25,644 nucleotides of DNA, taken from assembly GCA_947176425.1 (NCBI GenBank), contig CAMWQV010000003.1:1-25644 (forward strand). Reading direction: 5' to 3'. Both the position numbers and the translations under genes were made by a program. The notes below the pieces were generated by a model. It made no database searches. It was given only the letters and a program-made list of their open reading frames with translations, and was not told the DNA's origin. This document shows, in pieces, positions 14,546 through 22,477 of the stretch. Within the stretch, counting starts at the first letter, position 1; each line of letters begins with the position of its first letter. The stretch is from an uncultured Clostridia bacterium (lineage in GTDB: Bacteria; Bacillota; Clostridia; Oscillospirales; Oscillospiraceae).

Positions 14546-16381
14546 TTATTTTTTAATAAACCTCAGCAGCTGACGGGAGACCTCACGGACATCGATAGGC
14601 TTTGAGATATGAGCGTTCATACCGCAGTCGATACATTTTTTAATATCCTCGGAAAAGGCGTCGGCGGTCATAGCGATAATTGGGACAGCGGCGGCGTCCT
14701 CACGGTCAAGCTTACGAATTGCCCTTGTAGTGTCGTACCCAGTCATAACCGGCATACGGATATCCATCAGGATCGCGTCATAATACCCCACAGGGGAGGC
14801 TTCAAACTTCGCGAGACAGATTTGACCGTTCTCGGCCCATTCGAGTTTCAGACGCAGTTCTTCGGTGAGCAATTCCTCAGCGATTTCCCAGTTCAGATCA
14901 TTATCCTCGGCCAACAGGATGCGGCACCCCTCCAGACCGGCTTCGGAAATACCGGCTTCTCCGCTGTCTTGTTCATCGTCCTCAAGATTCATAAACTGGC
15001 GCAGGCCGTAGAACAAAGTGGACTTGAAAAGGGGTTTTGCGATAAACCCGGTGACGCCGGCGGCGCGGGCCTCGTCCTCGATTTCGCTCCAGTCGTAGGC
15101 GGAGATGAGCAGGATCGGGATATCATCCCCCCAGCGGCGTCTGATCTCGCGGGCAGCGGAGATACCGTCAACACCGGGGAGCTTCCAGTCCAGGAGGATA
15201 ATATGGTAATCATCATGGCGGAGATGGCGTTCCTCCACCAGTTTCAGGGCGGACTCGGCGTCCAAGGCCCAATCCGGATTGACGCCGATAGACTTGAGGG
15301 ACGTGATAGCGCTCTCACAGAGCTGCTGATCGTCGTCCACCACCAGCATATTCCACTCCGGCAGGACCATATCGGCCTCCTGCACGACGGCGCGGAGCAG
15401 ATCAAGCGTCACATGGAACTTGGTACCTTCCCCGACCTTGCTGTAAACATCGATGGTGCCGCCCATAGCGTCCACGATATACTTGGTGATGGCCATTCCC
15501 AAACCGGTTCCTTCTGTTTTCTGCACCCGTGCAGTATCTTCGCGGCTGAAGGAATCGAATATTGTTTTCTGATACTCCTCGGACATCCCGATGCCGTTGT
15601 CCTTCACGGTGATATGGGTGCGCACATAATCCGCGCCTTTTGGGGAATCTTCTTCGTACAGAGCGACCTCGATGGTCCCTTCTTCCGGCGTAAACTTGAC
15701 TGCGTTGCCCAAGAGATTAATCAGCACTTGATTCAAACGCACACTATCGCAGCACACATTTTCCGTAGAGATATCATGGATGCTGATATTGAACTGCTGG
15801 CGTTTCGACCTGACCTGGGGCTGAACGATATTGACAATACTGTCCATAATCTCCCGCAGAGACGCCTGATCGGTATTCAAGGTCATTTTACCGCTCTCGA
15901 TCTTGGACATATCCAGCACGTCGTTGATAAGGCCCAGCAGGTGTTTGCTGGACAGCGCGATTTTGCGCAGACAGTTCTGCACCTGCTCTTTGCTGTCGAT
16001 ATTCGTGATTGCGATAGCCGTCATACCCATGATTGCGTTCATAGGCGTCCGGATATCGTGGCTCATATTGGACAAAAATTCACTTTTGGCTTTATTGGCG
16101 TGGTCAGCGGCTTTGCGGGCTTCTTCCAGCTCCTGAATTTGCTGTTTTGTCATCTGGAAATACTTGCCGAAAATAGCGCACAGCACAGACAGAATCAGCA
16201 GAAACATAAGCCAGACGGCGGCGGTCCATCGGGAAGTAAAACCGCTGACTATGCGGTCCATCTCCGTAAAGGGCATAAAGGTCAGCAGGTACCATTCGGA
16301 CCGGCTCAGCTTGGTAAAAAACATCTGCCGCGGCTGGTTTTCCAGCACGACTTCCGTATTATAATCTCTCTCTTCCTCCAT
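14546..16381 (-). CDS. Hybrid sensor histidine kinase, catalytic part (HisKA-HATPase-REC-REC), separated from its sensor
   Basis: This ORF holds the second membrane segment (about 51-71), a HisKA domain with SHDIRTPMN (His108) and a HATPase domain (N-box NLLGNAVKF with Asn226, DNGIGMS, GTGLGMAI). Two receiver domains follow, with phospho-acceptors Asp398 (LLDWKLPG) and Asp540 (LMDIRMP). Both receivers keep the conserved Lys (IAKP, ISKP). It should autophosphorylate and pass phosphate through REC to an HPt protein, which is the next gene upstream. The sensor ORF (16424-17122) is in the same frame but two stops intervene, and the ATG at 16381 has no ribosome site. The original gene was probably about 860 codons. 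Whether this part is translated alone is uncertain. Confidence 0.85.
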   Translation of the reverse strand: MEEERDYNTEVVLENQPRQMFFTKLSRSEWYLLTFMPFTEMDRIVSGFTSRWTAAVWLMFLLILSVLCAIFGKYFQMTKQQIQELEEARKAADHANKAKSEFLSNMSHDIRTPMNAIMGMTAIAITNIDSKEQVQNCLRKIALSSKHLLGLINDVLDMSKIESGKMTLNTDQASLREIMDSIVNIVQPQVRSKRQQFNISIHDISTENVCCDSVRLNQVLINLLGNAVKFTPEEGTIEVALYEEDSPKGADYVRTHITVKDNGIGMSEEYQKTIFDSFSREDTARVQKTEGTGLGMAITKYIVDAMGGTIDVYSKVGEGTKFHVTLDLLRAVVQEADMVLPEWNMLVVDDDQQLCESAITSLKSIGVNPDWALDAESALKLVEERHLRHDDYHIILLDWKLPGVDGISAAREIRRRWGDDIPILLISAYDWSEIEDEARAAGVTGFIAKPLFKSTLFYGLRQFMNLEDDEQDSGEAGISEAGLEGCRILLAEDNDLNWEIAEELLTEELRLKLEWAENGQICLAKFEASPVGYYDAILMDIRMPVMTGYDTTRAIRKLDREDAAAVPIIAMTADAFSEDIKKCIDCGMNAHISKPIDVREVSRQLLRFIKK

Positions 16382-16423
16382 AGCGGCAGTGAGTTCAGAG
16401 AGATAAATTTACGGTTCTCTGAT

Positions 16424-17122
16424 TCAGGCGTCTTTTTGGTAGATCGTGCTGACACTGTCAAAATAAGTAGCTCTGTCGTCACCGGCGCCCTGGATGACAT
16501 AGCTGCCGTCCCTGCGGATAATAAAAGAATAAATATAGTTTTCGGTTTCATCCAGGGCAAGGATTTCGCTGATGTAGGTCACCGGCAGGGCCGCCACCAA
16601 AGCGAGGCAGGGATAATCCGGCAAAGGGTCATGACCGGATGGAACGCCCAGCAGAATCAGCGGGGTTCCGGCGGCGTCCGTGCCGATAGCGACTTTGGAC
16701 TCCCTCTGAGACAGCGATCGCATATACGGCTCCGGGTCAGTAATCTCCAGCTTCTGCCCGTAAAGCATTTGGAAGCTGCCGTCCTCCATCAAAAAACCCA
16801 GGTGTGAAAATTCCCTTGCCCGAGCGTTGTAAATCAGGGCATTCCGCTGATCCTTATCGGAATGGACATCCTCAGAAACAATGGTCCGCACCAGCGTGGA
16901 AAGCTGGTCCAGGCGCAGCGTGATGGCGGTGTCGAAGTGGGAGGCGATCTGCTCACTGAGGCCGGACATATACACCTGACTGACATCCCGGATTGTACTG
17001 GCGCTCTGCCGGTTTAGAAAGAAGGCAAGAGCCAGGAAACACGCCGCACTGACGGCCAGCACTAGAATCAGACTGTTCCGCAGGAAATGAGGCAGGCTGC
17101 CCGTCTTCTTGACTTTATTCAT
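16424..17122 (-). CDS. Extracytoplasmic sensor portion of the hybrid histidine kinase (truncated)
   Basis: This 232-aa product has one membrane segment (about 14-36) followed by a periplasmic-type/extracellular sensor region of PDC/Cache-like style (helical start STIRDVSQVYMSGLSEQIAS, then mixed alpha/beta with IIRRDGSYVIQG). It ends at TGA 16424-16426, before the return membrane helix, which is found in the next ORF in the same frame. Just after the stop, another frame reads PESENRKFIS and the original frame resumes with SELTAAMEEERD. This indicates two small insertions rather than a natural gene end. Alone it would be a membrane-anchored sensor with no output. It starts 7 nt after the HPt gene. 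Confidence 0.75.
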   Translation of the reverse strand: MNKVKKTGSLPHFLRNSLILVLAVSAACFLALAFFLNRQSASTIRDVSQVYMSGLSEQIASHFDTAITLRLDQLSTLVRTIVSEDVHSDKDQRNALIYNARAREFSHLGFLMEDGSFQMLYGQKLEITDPEPYMRSLSQRESKVAIGTDAAGTPLILLGVPSGHDPLPDYPCLALVAALPVTYISEILALDETENYIYSFIIRRDGSYVIQGAGDDRATYFDSVSTIYQKDA

Positions 17123-17129
17123 GTTTTCG

Positions 17130-17492
17130 CTACAGCCCTGCGCTTTCTTTGAAAGCCTTGATTGTGGTGACGGTTCTCTGATATTCCGCCTTCACATCCT
17201 CCGCCAGAGCGGGGGCTTCGGGGGACAAACCGTTGCGCAGAGCTTCGTTGAGCTGGTTGGATATCTCATACAGTTTGGTAAAGCCCAGGTTCTGGCACAC
17301 GCCTTTGATCGTATGGGCGGCGCGGAAAGCCTCGCCATAATTTTCGGCCTCCATAGACTGAAGCAGGAGGGCGCAGCTGTCGTCATCCAAAAACTTCACC
17401 ACAAATTTAGTGACCAGGCGTTCACTGCGCAGGCGGCTGATGACATCGTTGTAATTGCCGCCCAATTCGGTATAGCATTCTTGCAAAGTCAT
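17130..17492 (-). CDS. HPt-domain phosphotransfer protein
   Basis: This 120-aa cytoplasmic protein consists of a single histidine phosphotransfer domain. The motif AAHTIKGVCQNLGF contains the phospho-accepting His60 and the usual HxxKG pattern. It should shuttle phosphate between receiver domains of the hybrid kinase and a response regulator. I chose ATG 17492 (MTLQECYTELGG) with GGAG 10 nt upstream; the nearby TTG at 17501 is too close to that site. It lies 5 nt after the REC-HD-GYP-GGDEF gene and 7 nt before the kinase sensor gene, so all three are one operon. Confidence 0.93.
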   Translation of the reverse strand: MTLQECYTELGGNYNDVISRLRSERLVTKFVVKFLDDDSCALLLQSMEAENYGEAFRAAHTIKGVCQNLGFTKLYEISNQLNEALRNGLSPEAPALAEDVKAEYQRTVTTIKAFKESAGL

Positions 17493-17497
17493 GATGA

Positions 17498-19615
17498 TCA
17501 ATCTCCTTTTTCAACTTTATCGTTCACTGTATTTTCGGCCGCGTCGATGGGGGAGATAGCGGAGACAGAAAGTTTGTCCTGCAAATTCGGAGTATACAGA
17601 CGGAAATTCCCGCGTCCGGAGCGTTTCACGGCATAGAGGGCCTGGTCAGCGGCATGGAAGACGGTCTCATAATTCATGCCGACCCGGTCTGTAAGGCAGA
17701 CGCCCATACTGATTGAGATCGGGAAATTTTCATAAGAACCGCTGGTTAGAGAATAGAAAATGCGTTGGATCACCGGGGCGGCCTCTCCCTTGTATTCCAG
17801 AAAGATCAGGAACTCGTCTCCGCCGACCCGGGCTGCCACGTCATTGCCGCGGATGCTCTCCCGCAGTTTATTGGCGAGATATTTCAGGACTTGGTCGCCG
17901 AACATATGACCGTAAGTATCATTAGCGGACTTAAAGTAATCCAAGTCTAGGATCGCCAGAGCAAAATGGCCTTTCGGATGATCTTCCAAACGGGCCTGAA
18001 TCTGTTTCCGGGCGGCGGCGTGGTTGAGCAGGCCGGTCAGAGGATCGTGGGTCGCTTCCCGCTCCAGCATTTCCAGCTTCATACGGGACTCATGGATATC
18101 TGTAGCCTTGCCGATTGCGCCGGTATATTTAGGCGGTTCGTCAGAGGACCAGGTTGCCCGTGCGATAATGCGGGTCCAGCGCGGCTCGTCCTGGATATTC
18201 AGGATGCACTCATAGCGCACAACCGGCTGAGCGGGGGTTGTGCTGCGGAGGGCGCGCACCAAGCCGTCCATAGATTCCTGGGAGATAATTTTCAGTACTT
18301 CCGGGCTGTGGACGGGGTCCATAACGGTTTCCTTCAGGTCCAGACGGTCCGCGCCCCAGGCGTTCAGGCTGGCCATAGGCGGATTGACGGTATACTCGAA
18401 TTGAATTTCCTGGCTCATGGCGGCAAAGAAGCTGAACTTCATGCGCTCATGCTCCAGCAGCTGGAGGGTGCGTTCAGAAGCGGACAGCTCCTCATGGTGG
18501 CGCAGTTCCTCCGCGATGCTGCGCAGTTCGATCTGTCCGGTCACGGCACTGTTATTGATCTGTTCAGGCAGGGTATCGGCAATTTCCATCAGGCACTCCA
18601 GCAGAAGGGGATTAAACACGCCGCATTCGCCCTCGGTGATCATCTGGATTGCTTTCTCGTGGGAGTAAGCGGGCTTGTAGACCCGGACGCTGGTCAGGGC
18701 GTCGTAAACGTCTGCCAGAGCCACAATCTGGGCGGCAATGGGGATAAATTCTCCTTTCAATCCGTCTGGATAGCCGCGTCCGTCATACCGCTCGTGGTGC
18801 CAGCGGCAGATATCTTTTGCGACCTGCACCAGCGGTTCATTCTGATAATCCGGGAGATCGTCCATCATCTGGCCGCCGATCACGGTATGCGACTTCATGG
18901 TCTCAAATTCCTCTGCAGTCAGGCGGCCCGGTTTGTTCAGAATCTCGCTGGGGATTGATATTTTCCCGATATCATGCAGCGCGGAGGCGTTGCTGATCAG
19001 CAGGATATCGTTGTGGGACAAGCCGTAACGGTCTGTTTTTTTGATCAAATGGTCCAGCAGCATTTCCGTCAAGACGCGCACATGACGGACATGAAGGCCG
19101 CTTTCTCCGTTGCGGAACTCGACAATGTTGCTGAGGATTTCAATCATCATCAAGCTCTGCTGTTCTTTTTCATAGATTTGGTCTGCAAGGAGGCCGACGA
19201 GTTTTTTCTGTTTCCCATAGAGAAGAATCGTATTGTTGACGCGCCGGTGAACGACGAGGATATCAAAAGGCCGGCTGATAAAATCGGTACAGCCCAGGGC
19301 GTAAGCACGTTCCACATGGGTCGAGGCCGTTTCCGAGGAGATCATGATCACAGGCACATCATCGATCCAGTGGTTTTGGTTCATGACTTCCAGCACTTCA
19401 AAGCCGTCCATATTGGGCATGACGATATCCAGAAGCAGCAAGTCGATATCAGATTCATGTTTTTTCAGCACTTCTACAGCCTTCTCGCCGTCTTCCGCCT
19501 CAATAATGTCGTACTCATCCCAAAGCATATCTGCCAGGATCGAACGGTTCATCTCCGAGTCGTCAGCGATGAGGATCTTTGGTTTGCGCGTATTATGGTT
19601 ATCTATGGGACCCAC
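17498..19615 (-). CDS. Response regulator with REC, HD-GYP, PAS-like and GGDEF domains (c-di-GMP turnover)
   Basis: This protein of about 705 aa begins with a receiver domain (ILIADDSE, LLLLDIVMPNMDG with phospho-Asp63). It continues with an HD-GYP phosphodiesterase domain (ALHDIGK, HHERYDGRGYPDG), a PAS-like region and a C-terminal GGDEF diguanylate cyclase domain (ARVGGDEF). An RxxD inhibitory site (RGND) sits five residues before GGDEF. Both catalytic motifs are canonical, so it may both make and break c-di-GMP. The receiver's conserved Lys is Arg (ISRPFD). The start is uncertain: GTG 19615 gives the usual short lead-in but a tight ribosome site. The open frame extends to GTG 19660 across a strong hairpin. 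It heads the phosphorelay operon. Confidence 0.9.
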   Translation of the reverse strand: MGPIDNHNTRKPKILIADDSEMNRSILADMLWDEYDIIEAEDGEKAVEVLKKHESDIDLLLLDIVMPNMDGFEVLEVMNQNHWIDDVPVIMISSETASTHVERAYALGCTDFISRPFDILVVHRRVNNTILLYGKQKKLVGLLADQIYEKEQQSLMMIEILSNIVEFRNGESGLHVRHVRVLTEMLLDHLIKKTDRYGLSHNDILLISNASALHDIGKISIPSEILNKPGRLTAEEFETMKSHTVIGGQMMDDLPDYQNEPLVQVAKDICRWHHERYDGRGYPDGLKGEFIPIAAQIVALADVYDALTSVRVYKPAYSHEKAIQMITEGECGVFNPLLLECLMEIADTLPEQINNSAVTGQIELRSIAEELRHHEELSASERTLQLLEHERMKFSFFAAMSQEIQFEYTVNPPMASLNAWGADRLDLKETVMDPVHSPEVLKIISQESMDGLVRALRSTTPAQPVVRYECILNIQDEPRWTRIIARATWSSDEPPKYTGAIGKATDIHESRMKLEMLEREATHDPLTGLLNHAAARKQIQARLEDHPKGHFALAILDLDYFKSANDTYGHMFGDQVLKYLANKLRESIRGNDVAARVGGDEFLIFLEYKGEAAPVIQRIFYSLTSGSYENFPISISMGVCLTDRVGMNYETVFHAADQALYAVKRSGRGNFRLYTPNLQDKLSVSAISPIDAAENTVNDKVEKGD

Positions 19616-19687
19616 ACCCCTTTCAAAATGAACTGAATTGGGACGGAGAGTCCGCCCCACCGGGAAACCGGAGATTATTCACACTGC

Positions 19688-19716
19688 ATTATATCAGAAT
19701 TTTTAGGCAACTGCAA
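19688..19716 (-). promoter_or_regulatory. Promoter of the phosphorelay/c-di-GMP operon
   Basis: On the minus strand TTGCAG (19711-19716) and a perfect TATAAT (19688-19693) are 17 bp apart. The predicted leader of about 65 nt (to 19615) folds a tight GGGGCGGA/TCCGTCCC hairpin with a 3-nt loop around 19640-19660. Confidence 0.8.
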
Positions 19717-19812
19717 TATGCGTCCTTAAAAATTTACAGGTATTCAAACAGAATTTTCTGTTTCGCTGGAATGCAGAGGCGTATTTGCCGCGGGGTACGC
19801 ATATACAAGATA

Positions 19813-19840
19813 TTGCACTTCTTGAAAAAGGTGCTATAAT
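19813..19840 (+). promoter_or_regulatory. Promoter of the flavoprotein gene
   Basis: TTGCAC (19813-19818) and TATAAT (19835-19840) are 16 bp apart, followed by a short leader and AGGAGG at the start codon. Confidence 0.75.
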
Positions 19841-19873
19841 ATAGGGAAGAAACTGCAAAAACAGGAGGTCATT

Positions 19874-20494
19874 ATGAAAGTATTACTGCTCAACGGAAGC
19901 CCTCATGAGAAGGGCTGTACCTATACGGCTCTGTCCGAGGCGGCGCAGGCGCTGGAGGCTGACGGGATCGAAACGGAGATTCTCTGGGTTGGCCGCAGTG
20001 CGGGGATTGGCTGTGCAGGCTGCGGGGCCTGTGCGAAGCTGGGAAAATGCGTTGTGGACGATATCGTTAACACGATAGCGGAAAAAGTGCGCCAGTGCGA
20101 CGGCCTGATCGTCGGCTCGCCGGTCCACTACGCTTCCGCCTCCGGACAGATCACCGGCGTGATGGACCGCTTATTCTATTCCGCCGGGGCCGCCCTGCGC
20201 TGCAAACCCGGCGCGGCGGTCGTATCCGCACGGCGCGCCGGAACAACGGCGGCATTGGATCAGCTCAATAAATATTTTATGATTAACCAAATGCCGGTAG
20301 TATCCTCCCGATATTGGAATATGGTCCACGGTTCCACGGCGGAAGACGTTCTGAAAGACGAGGAGGGCGTAGCGGTCATGCGTACATTAGGCCACAATAT
20401 GGCGTGGCTGCTGAAATCCATCGCCGCGGGCCGGGAGGCAGGCGTACCGGAACCGGTGCAGGTACCCCCGGCACGGACAAATTTTATCCGCTGA
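19874..20494 (+). CDS. Flavodoxin-fold NAD(P)H:FMN reductase / iron-sulfur flavoprotein-like
   Basis: This 206-aa protein opens with MKVLLLNGSPHEKGCTYTAL, the FMN phosphate-binding loop of the NADPH-dependent FMN reductase fold. GSPVHYASASGQITGVMDR is the second FMN-contact loop. A compact cysteine motif C47-x2-C50-x2-C53-x5-C59 (GCAGCGACAKLGKC) matches the CX2CX2CX4-7C pattern known to bind a [4Fe-4S] cluster in archaeal iron-sulfur flavoproteins. It is probably an electron-transfer or stress-related reductase; the substrate is unknown. AGGAGG is 5 nt before the ATG. It is monocistronic, with its own promoter and a hairpin after its stop. Confidence 0.88.
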   Translation: MKVLLLNGSPHEKGCTYTALSEAAQALEADGIETEILWVGRSAGIGCAGCGACAKLGKCVVDDIVNTIAEKVRQCDGLIVGSPVHYASASGQITGVMDRLFYSAGAALRCKPGAAVVSARRAGTTAALDQLNKYFMINQMPVVSSRYWNMVHGSTAEDVLKDEEGVAVMRTLGHNMAWLLKSIAAGREAGVPEPVQVPPARTNFIR

Positions 20495-20510
20495 TTCCAC
20501 TTGCAAAACA

Positions 20511-20540
20511 AGACGGCCAAGCAGGTAACGCTGGCCGTCT
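20511..20540. terminator. Bidirectional terminator between flavoprotein and dnaX
   Basis: AGACGGCC...AGC and GCT-GGCCGTCT (20511-20522, 20530-20540) form an 11-bp stem with one bulged base and a 7-nt loop. It ends 4 nt before the dnaX stop codon region and is the only hairpin between the converging genes. T-rich tails are modest on both sides. Confidence 0.7.
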
Positions 20541-20544
20541 CGTA

Positions 20545-22200
20545 CTATTTTACAACAAAGCTGTCATACCGGCTGCCCCGGCGAATCAGTTCATCCAGTT
20601 TATCGGTCTTCTGTGCCGCGCCGCTGTCCAGCACGAAGCGAACGGATATTTTTTTCCCCAGCTTCTGTCCGGTTACGTCGGAGATTACATCCTTCACATT
20701 CTGGCTGTCCAGCGTCTCAATGGTTATCTCATCGCCGCAGCGGACCACCAGCATATCCCCCTCCAGCTCACCGCGGGCATCGTCCAGCATATACCAGTAC
20801 ATAGGCATCAGCCGTTCTTTGTACCGTTCCACCAGTTCCTCCCAAAGGCCGCCTTTTCCGACAGCTTTCGGCGGTTCCGATACTGGCGGCTTTTCCGCCA
20901 GGACCGGCGCTTGACGGACAGGCTCTCCATAGGGCGGCGGACCGTCCACAGGCAGCGGCGGCGGGTCCTCGTCCCACGGCGGGCGGTCATCCACCGGCGG
21001 CGGGGCCGGTTTCCTGACCGGCGGTGCGGTTGGTGCAGGCGGCGCGGCCGGTACTCCTGTACGGATGGCATCTTCCAGACACGCGATCCGGGCATTCAGC
21101 GCGGCTGTATCACCGCAAAGGCTCTCGTCGCACAGACGGATCAGACACAGTTCCGCGTCTGTCCGGCGGTTCGGGCTTAACGGCAGGGACGCAGACGCGT
21201 TTTGCAGCTGCGCCGCCATAAACAGCAGTCTCTGCGGCGGCACACCCTGTGTCAGTTCCGACAGCTGCGCGCCGTCGTATCCGCCGGACAGCAGATCCGC
21301 ACCGCCTTTGGGTGCAGTCATGTAAATTAAAAGATCTCGTGTTAATGCAGAAAGCTCATTCAGAAGGGACCCCACATCTTTGCCGCCGCAGTACAGCTGA
21401 TCCAGCATCAGCAGCGCGCTCTGCACGTCCCGGCGCAGAAGATGTCCCATCAGTTCCGCCGTCTGGACGTTCCCCGCCAGACCCAGCACGTCCAGCACCC
21501 GCGGCGTGTCGATTTCACCGCCTGCCGCGCCGCATTGGTCCAGCAGGCTCAGGCCGTCACGCAGCGCACCGTCAGACAGCCGCGCCAATAATCCCGCGGC
21601 GTCCGGCGTAAGGGTCATTCCCTCCTGCCCCGCCACATATTGCAGCCTGTCCGCGATATCCTGGGGACGAATCCGCTTGAACGCGAACCTCTGGCAGCGG
21701 GATAAAATTGTTGCAGGAACTTTATGCAGTTCTGTCGTAGCGAGGATAAAAATTAAATGTGCAGGCGGTTCCTCCAGAATTTTCAGCAGCGCGTTAAAGG
21801 CCGCCACCGACAGCATATGAACTTCGTCAACAATATACACGCGGTAACGGACGCTTGCCGGAGAATAAACAGCGTCATCCCGCAGGGCGCGGACATGATC
21901 GACACCGTTATTAGACGCGGCGTCCAGCTCCAGCACGTCCAACAGACTGCCGTTATCAATTCCCAGGCAGGCGGGACAGGCGTTGCAGGGGTCGCCGTCC
22001 ACAGGGTTCTGACAGTTGACGGCTTTTGCGAGAATTTTGGCGCAGGTCGTTTTACCGGTCCCGCGGGTGCCGGTAAAGAGATAGGCGTGGGAGAGCCGGT
22101 TCTGCGCCGCCTGACGCCGTAGGGTTTCCGTGATATGGGATTGACCGACCACATCAGCAAACGCTTTCGGTCTCCATTTGCGGTAGAGGGCCTGATACAT
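20545..22200 (-). CDS. dnaX: DNA polymerase III subunit gamma/tau
   Basis: DnaX is the clamp-loader ATPase that loads the beta clamp and organises the replisome. The 551-aa protein begins MYQALYRKWRPKAFADVVGQ and has Walker A GTRGTGKTT at about residues 44-52. A four-cysteine zinc module follows (C..CNACPAC), then VDEVHMLS (Walker B), the SRC sensor and domain III. A Pro-rich linker leads to the tau C-terminal part. GGAGG lies 8 nt before ATG 22200. The frame remains open to 22524, but that extension reads through the SRP RNA and is not coding. Length is near that of B. subtilis DnaX (563 aa). No ybaB or recR follows, unlike the usual dnaX-ybaB-recR order. Confidence 0.96.
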   Translation of the reverse strand: MYQALYRKWRPKAFADVVGQSHITETLRRQAAQNRLSHAYLFTGTRGTGKTTCAKILAKAVNCQNPVDGDPCNACPACLGIDNGSLLDVLELDAASNNGVDHVRALRDDAVYSPASVRYRVYIVDEVHMLSVAAFNALLKILEEPPAHLIFILATTELHKVPATILSRCQRFAFKRIRPQDIADRLQYVAGQEGMTLTPDAAGLLARLSDGALRDGLSLLDQCGAAGGEIDTPRVLDVLGLAGNVQTAELMGHLLRRDVQSALLMLDQLYCGGKDVGSLLNELSALTRDLLIYMTAPKGGADLLSGGYDGAQLSELTQGVPPQRLLFMAAQLQNASASLPLSPNRRTDAELCLIRLCDESLCGDTAALNARIACLEDAIRTGVPAAPPAPTAPPVRKPAPPPVDDRPPWDEDPPPLPVDGPPPYGEPVRQAPVLAEKPPVSEPPKAVGKGGLWEELVERYKERLMPMYWYMLDDARGELEGDMLVVRCGDEITIETLDSQNVKDVISDVTGQKLGKKISVRFVLDSGAAQKTDKLDELIRRGSRYDSFVVK

Positions 22201-22241
22201 GGGCGATGCCTCCCGAAAAAGATAAAAAGAACCGCCATGAA

Positions 22242-22398
22242 AAACTCTCCGCAAGCATCCGCTCCGAACCGGAGACCTCGCGGCACATGTAGTCCCGCTT
22301 AATGCTGCTCGGTTCCCCGCCTGACATGGTTCACAGGCATCCATTGCGCGAGACCGGGACCTCAACACGAATGCTTGCGGAGAATTTTTCATGGCATA
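22242..22398 (-). ncRNA. ffs: Signal recognition particle RNA, small bacterial type (4.5S-like)
   Basis: The RNA scaffolds Ffh for co-translational targeting. On the minus strand the conserved domain IV core reads GTCAGGCGGGGAACCGAGCAGC with the AGCAGC loop (22304-22325). Helical arms close over the whole molecule: the 12-nt end arms CTCCGCAAGCAT (5') and ATGCTTGCGGAG (3') at 22371-22382 and 22247-22258 pair perfectly. A short T-run follows the 3' arm (22241-22244). The mature RNA is about 145 nt; the 5' end at 22398 is the predicted transcription start. A strong promoter lies just upstream. The scr/ffs-dnaX order is conserved in Firmicutes. Confidence 0.93.
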
Positions 22399-22404
22399 GT
22401 CCGG

Positions 22405-22433
22405 ATTATACACCATCCCGCCGGAGATTGCAA
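22405..22433 (-). promoter_or_regulatory. Promoter of the SRP RNA
   Basis: On the minus strand TTGCAA (22428-22433) and a perfect TATAAT (22405-22410) are 17 bp apart, placing the start at about 22398. Readthrough past the SRP RNA could also supply dnaX, since no separate dnaX promoter is obvious. Confidence 0.85.
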
Positions 22434-22477
22434 GAGGAAATTTTTGATTTTTCAAAATTTTTTCGGCGGCGTTCTTT

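Noticed and set aside
16424..16440. Programmed ribosomal frameshift joining the two kinase parts
   Set aside because: No slippery heptamer in the right frame, and two opposite shifts would be needed within about 40 nt. Insertions are simpler.
14609..16807. Very long plus-strand ORF (732 codons) opposite the kinase
   Set aside because: It lies fully antisense to well-recognised HisKA, HATPase and REC domains, has no ribosome site or recognisable domain, and even crosses the point where the kinase is broken. It is a shadow of GC-rich coding sequence.
19616..19660. Leader of the c-di-GMP regulator as a c-di-GMP riboswitch
   Set aside because: The leader is only about 65 nt with one simple hairpin and lacks the conserved GEMM core, so it is too short and dissimilar.
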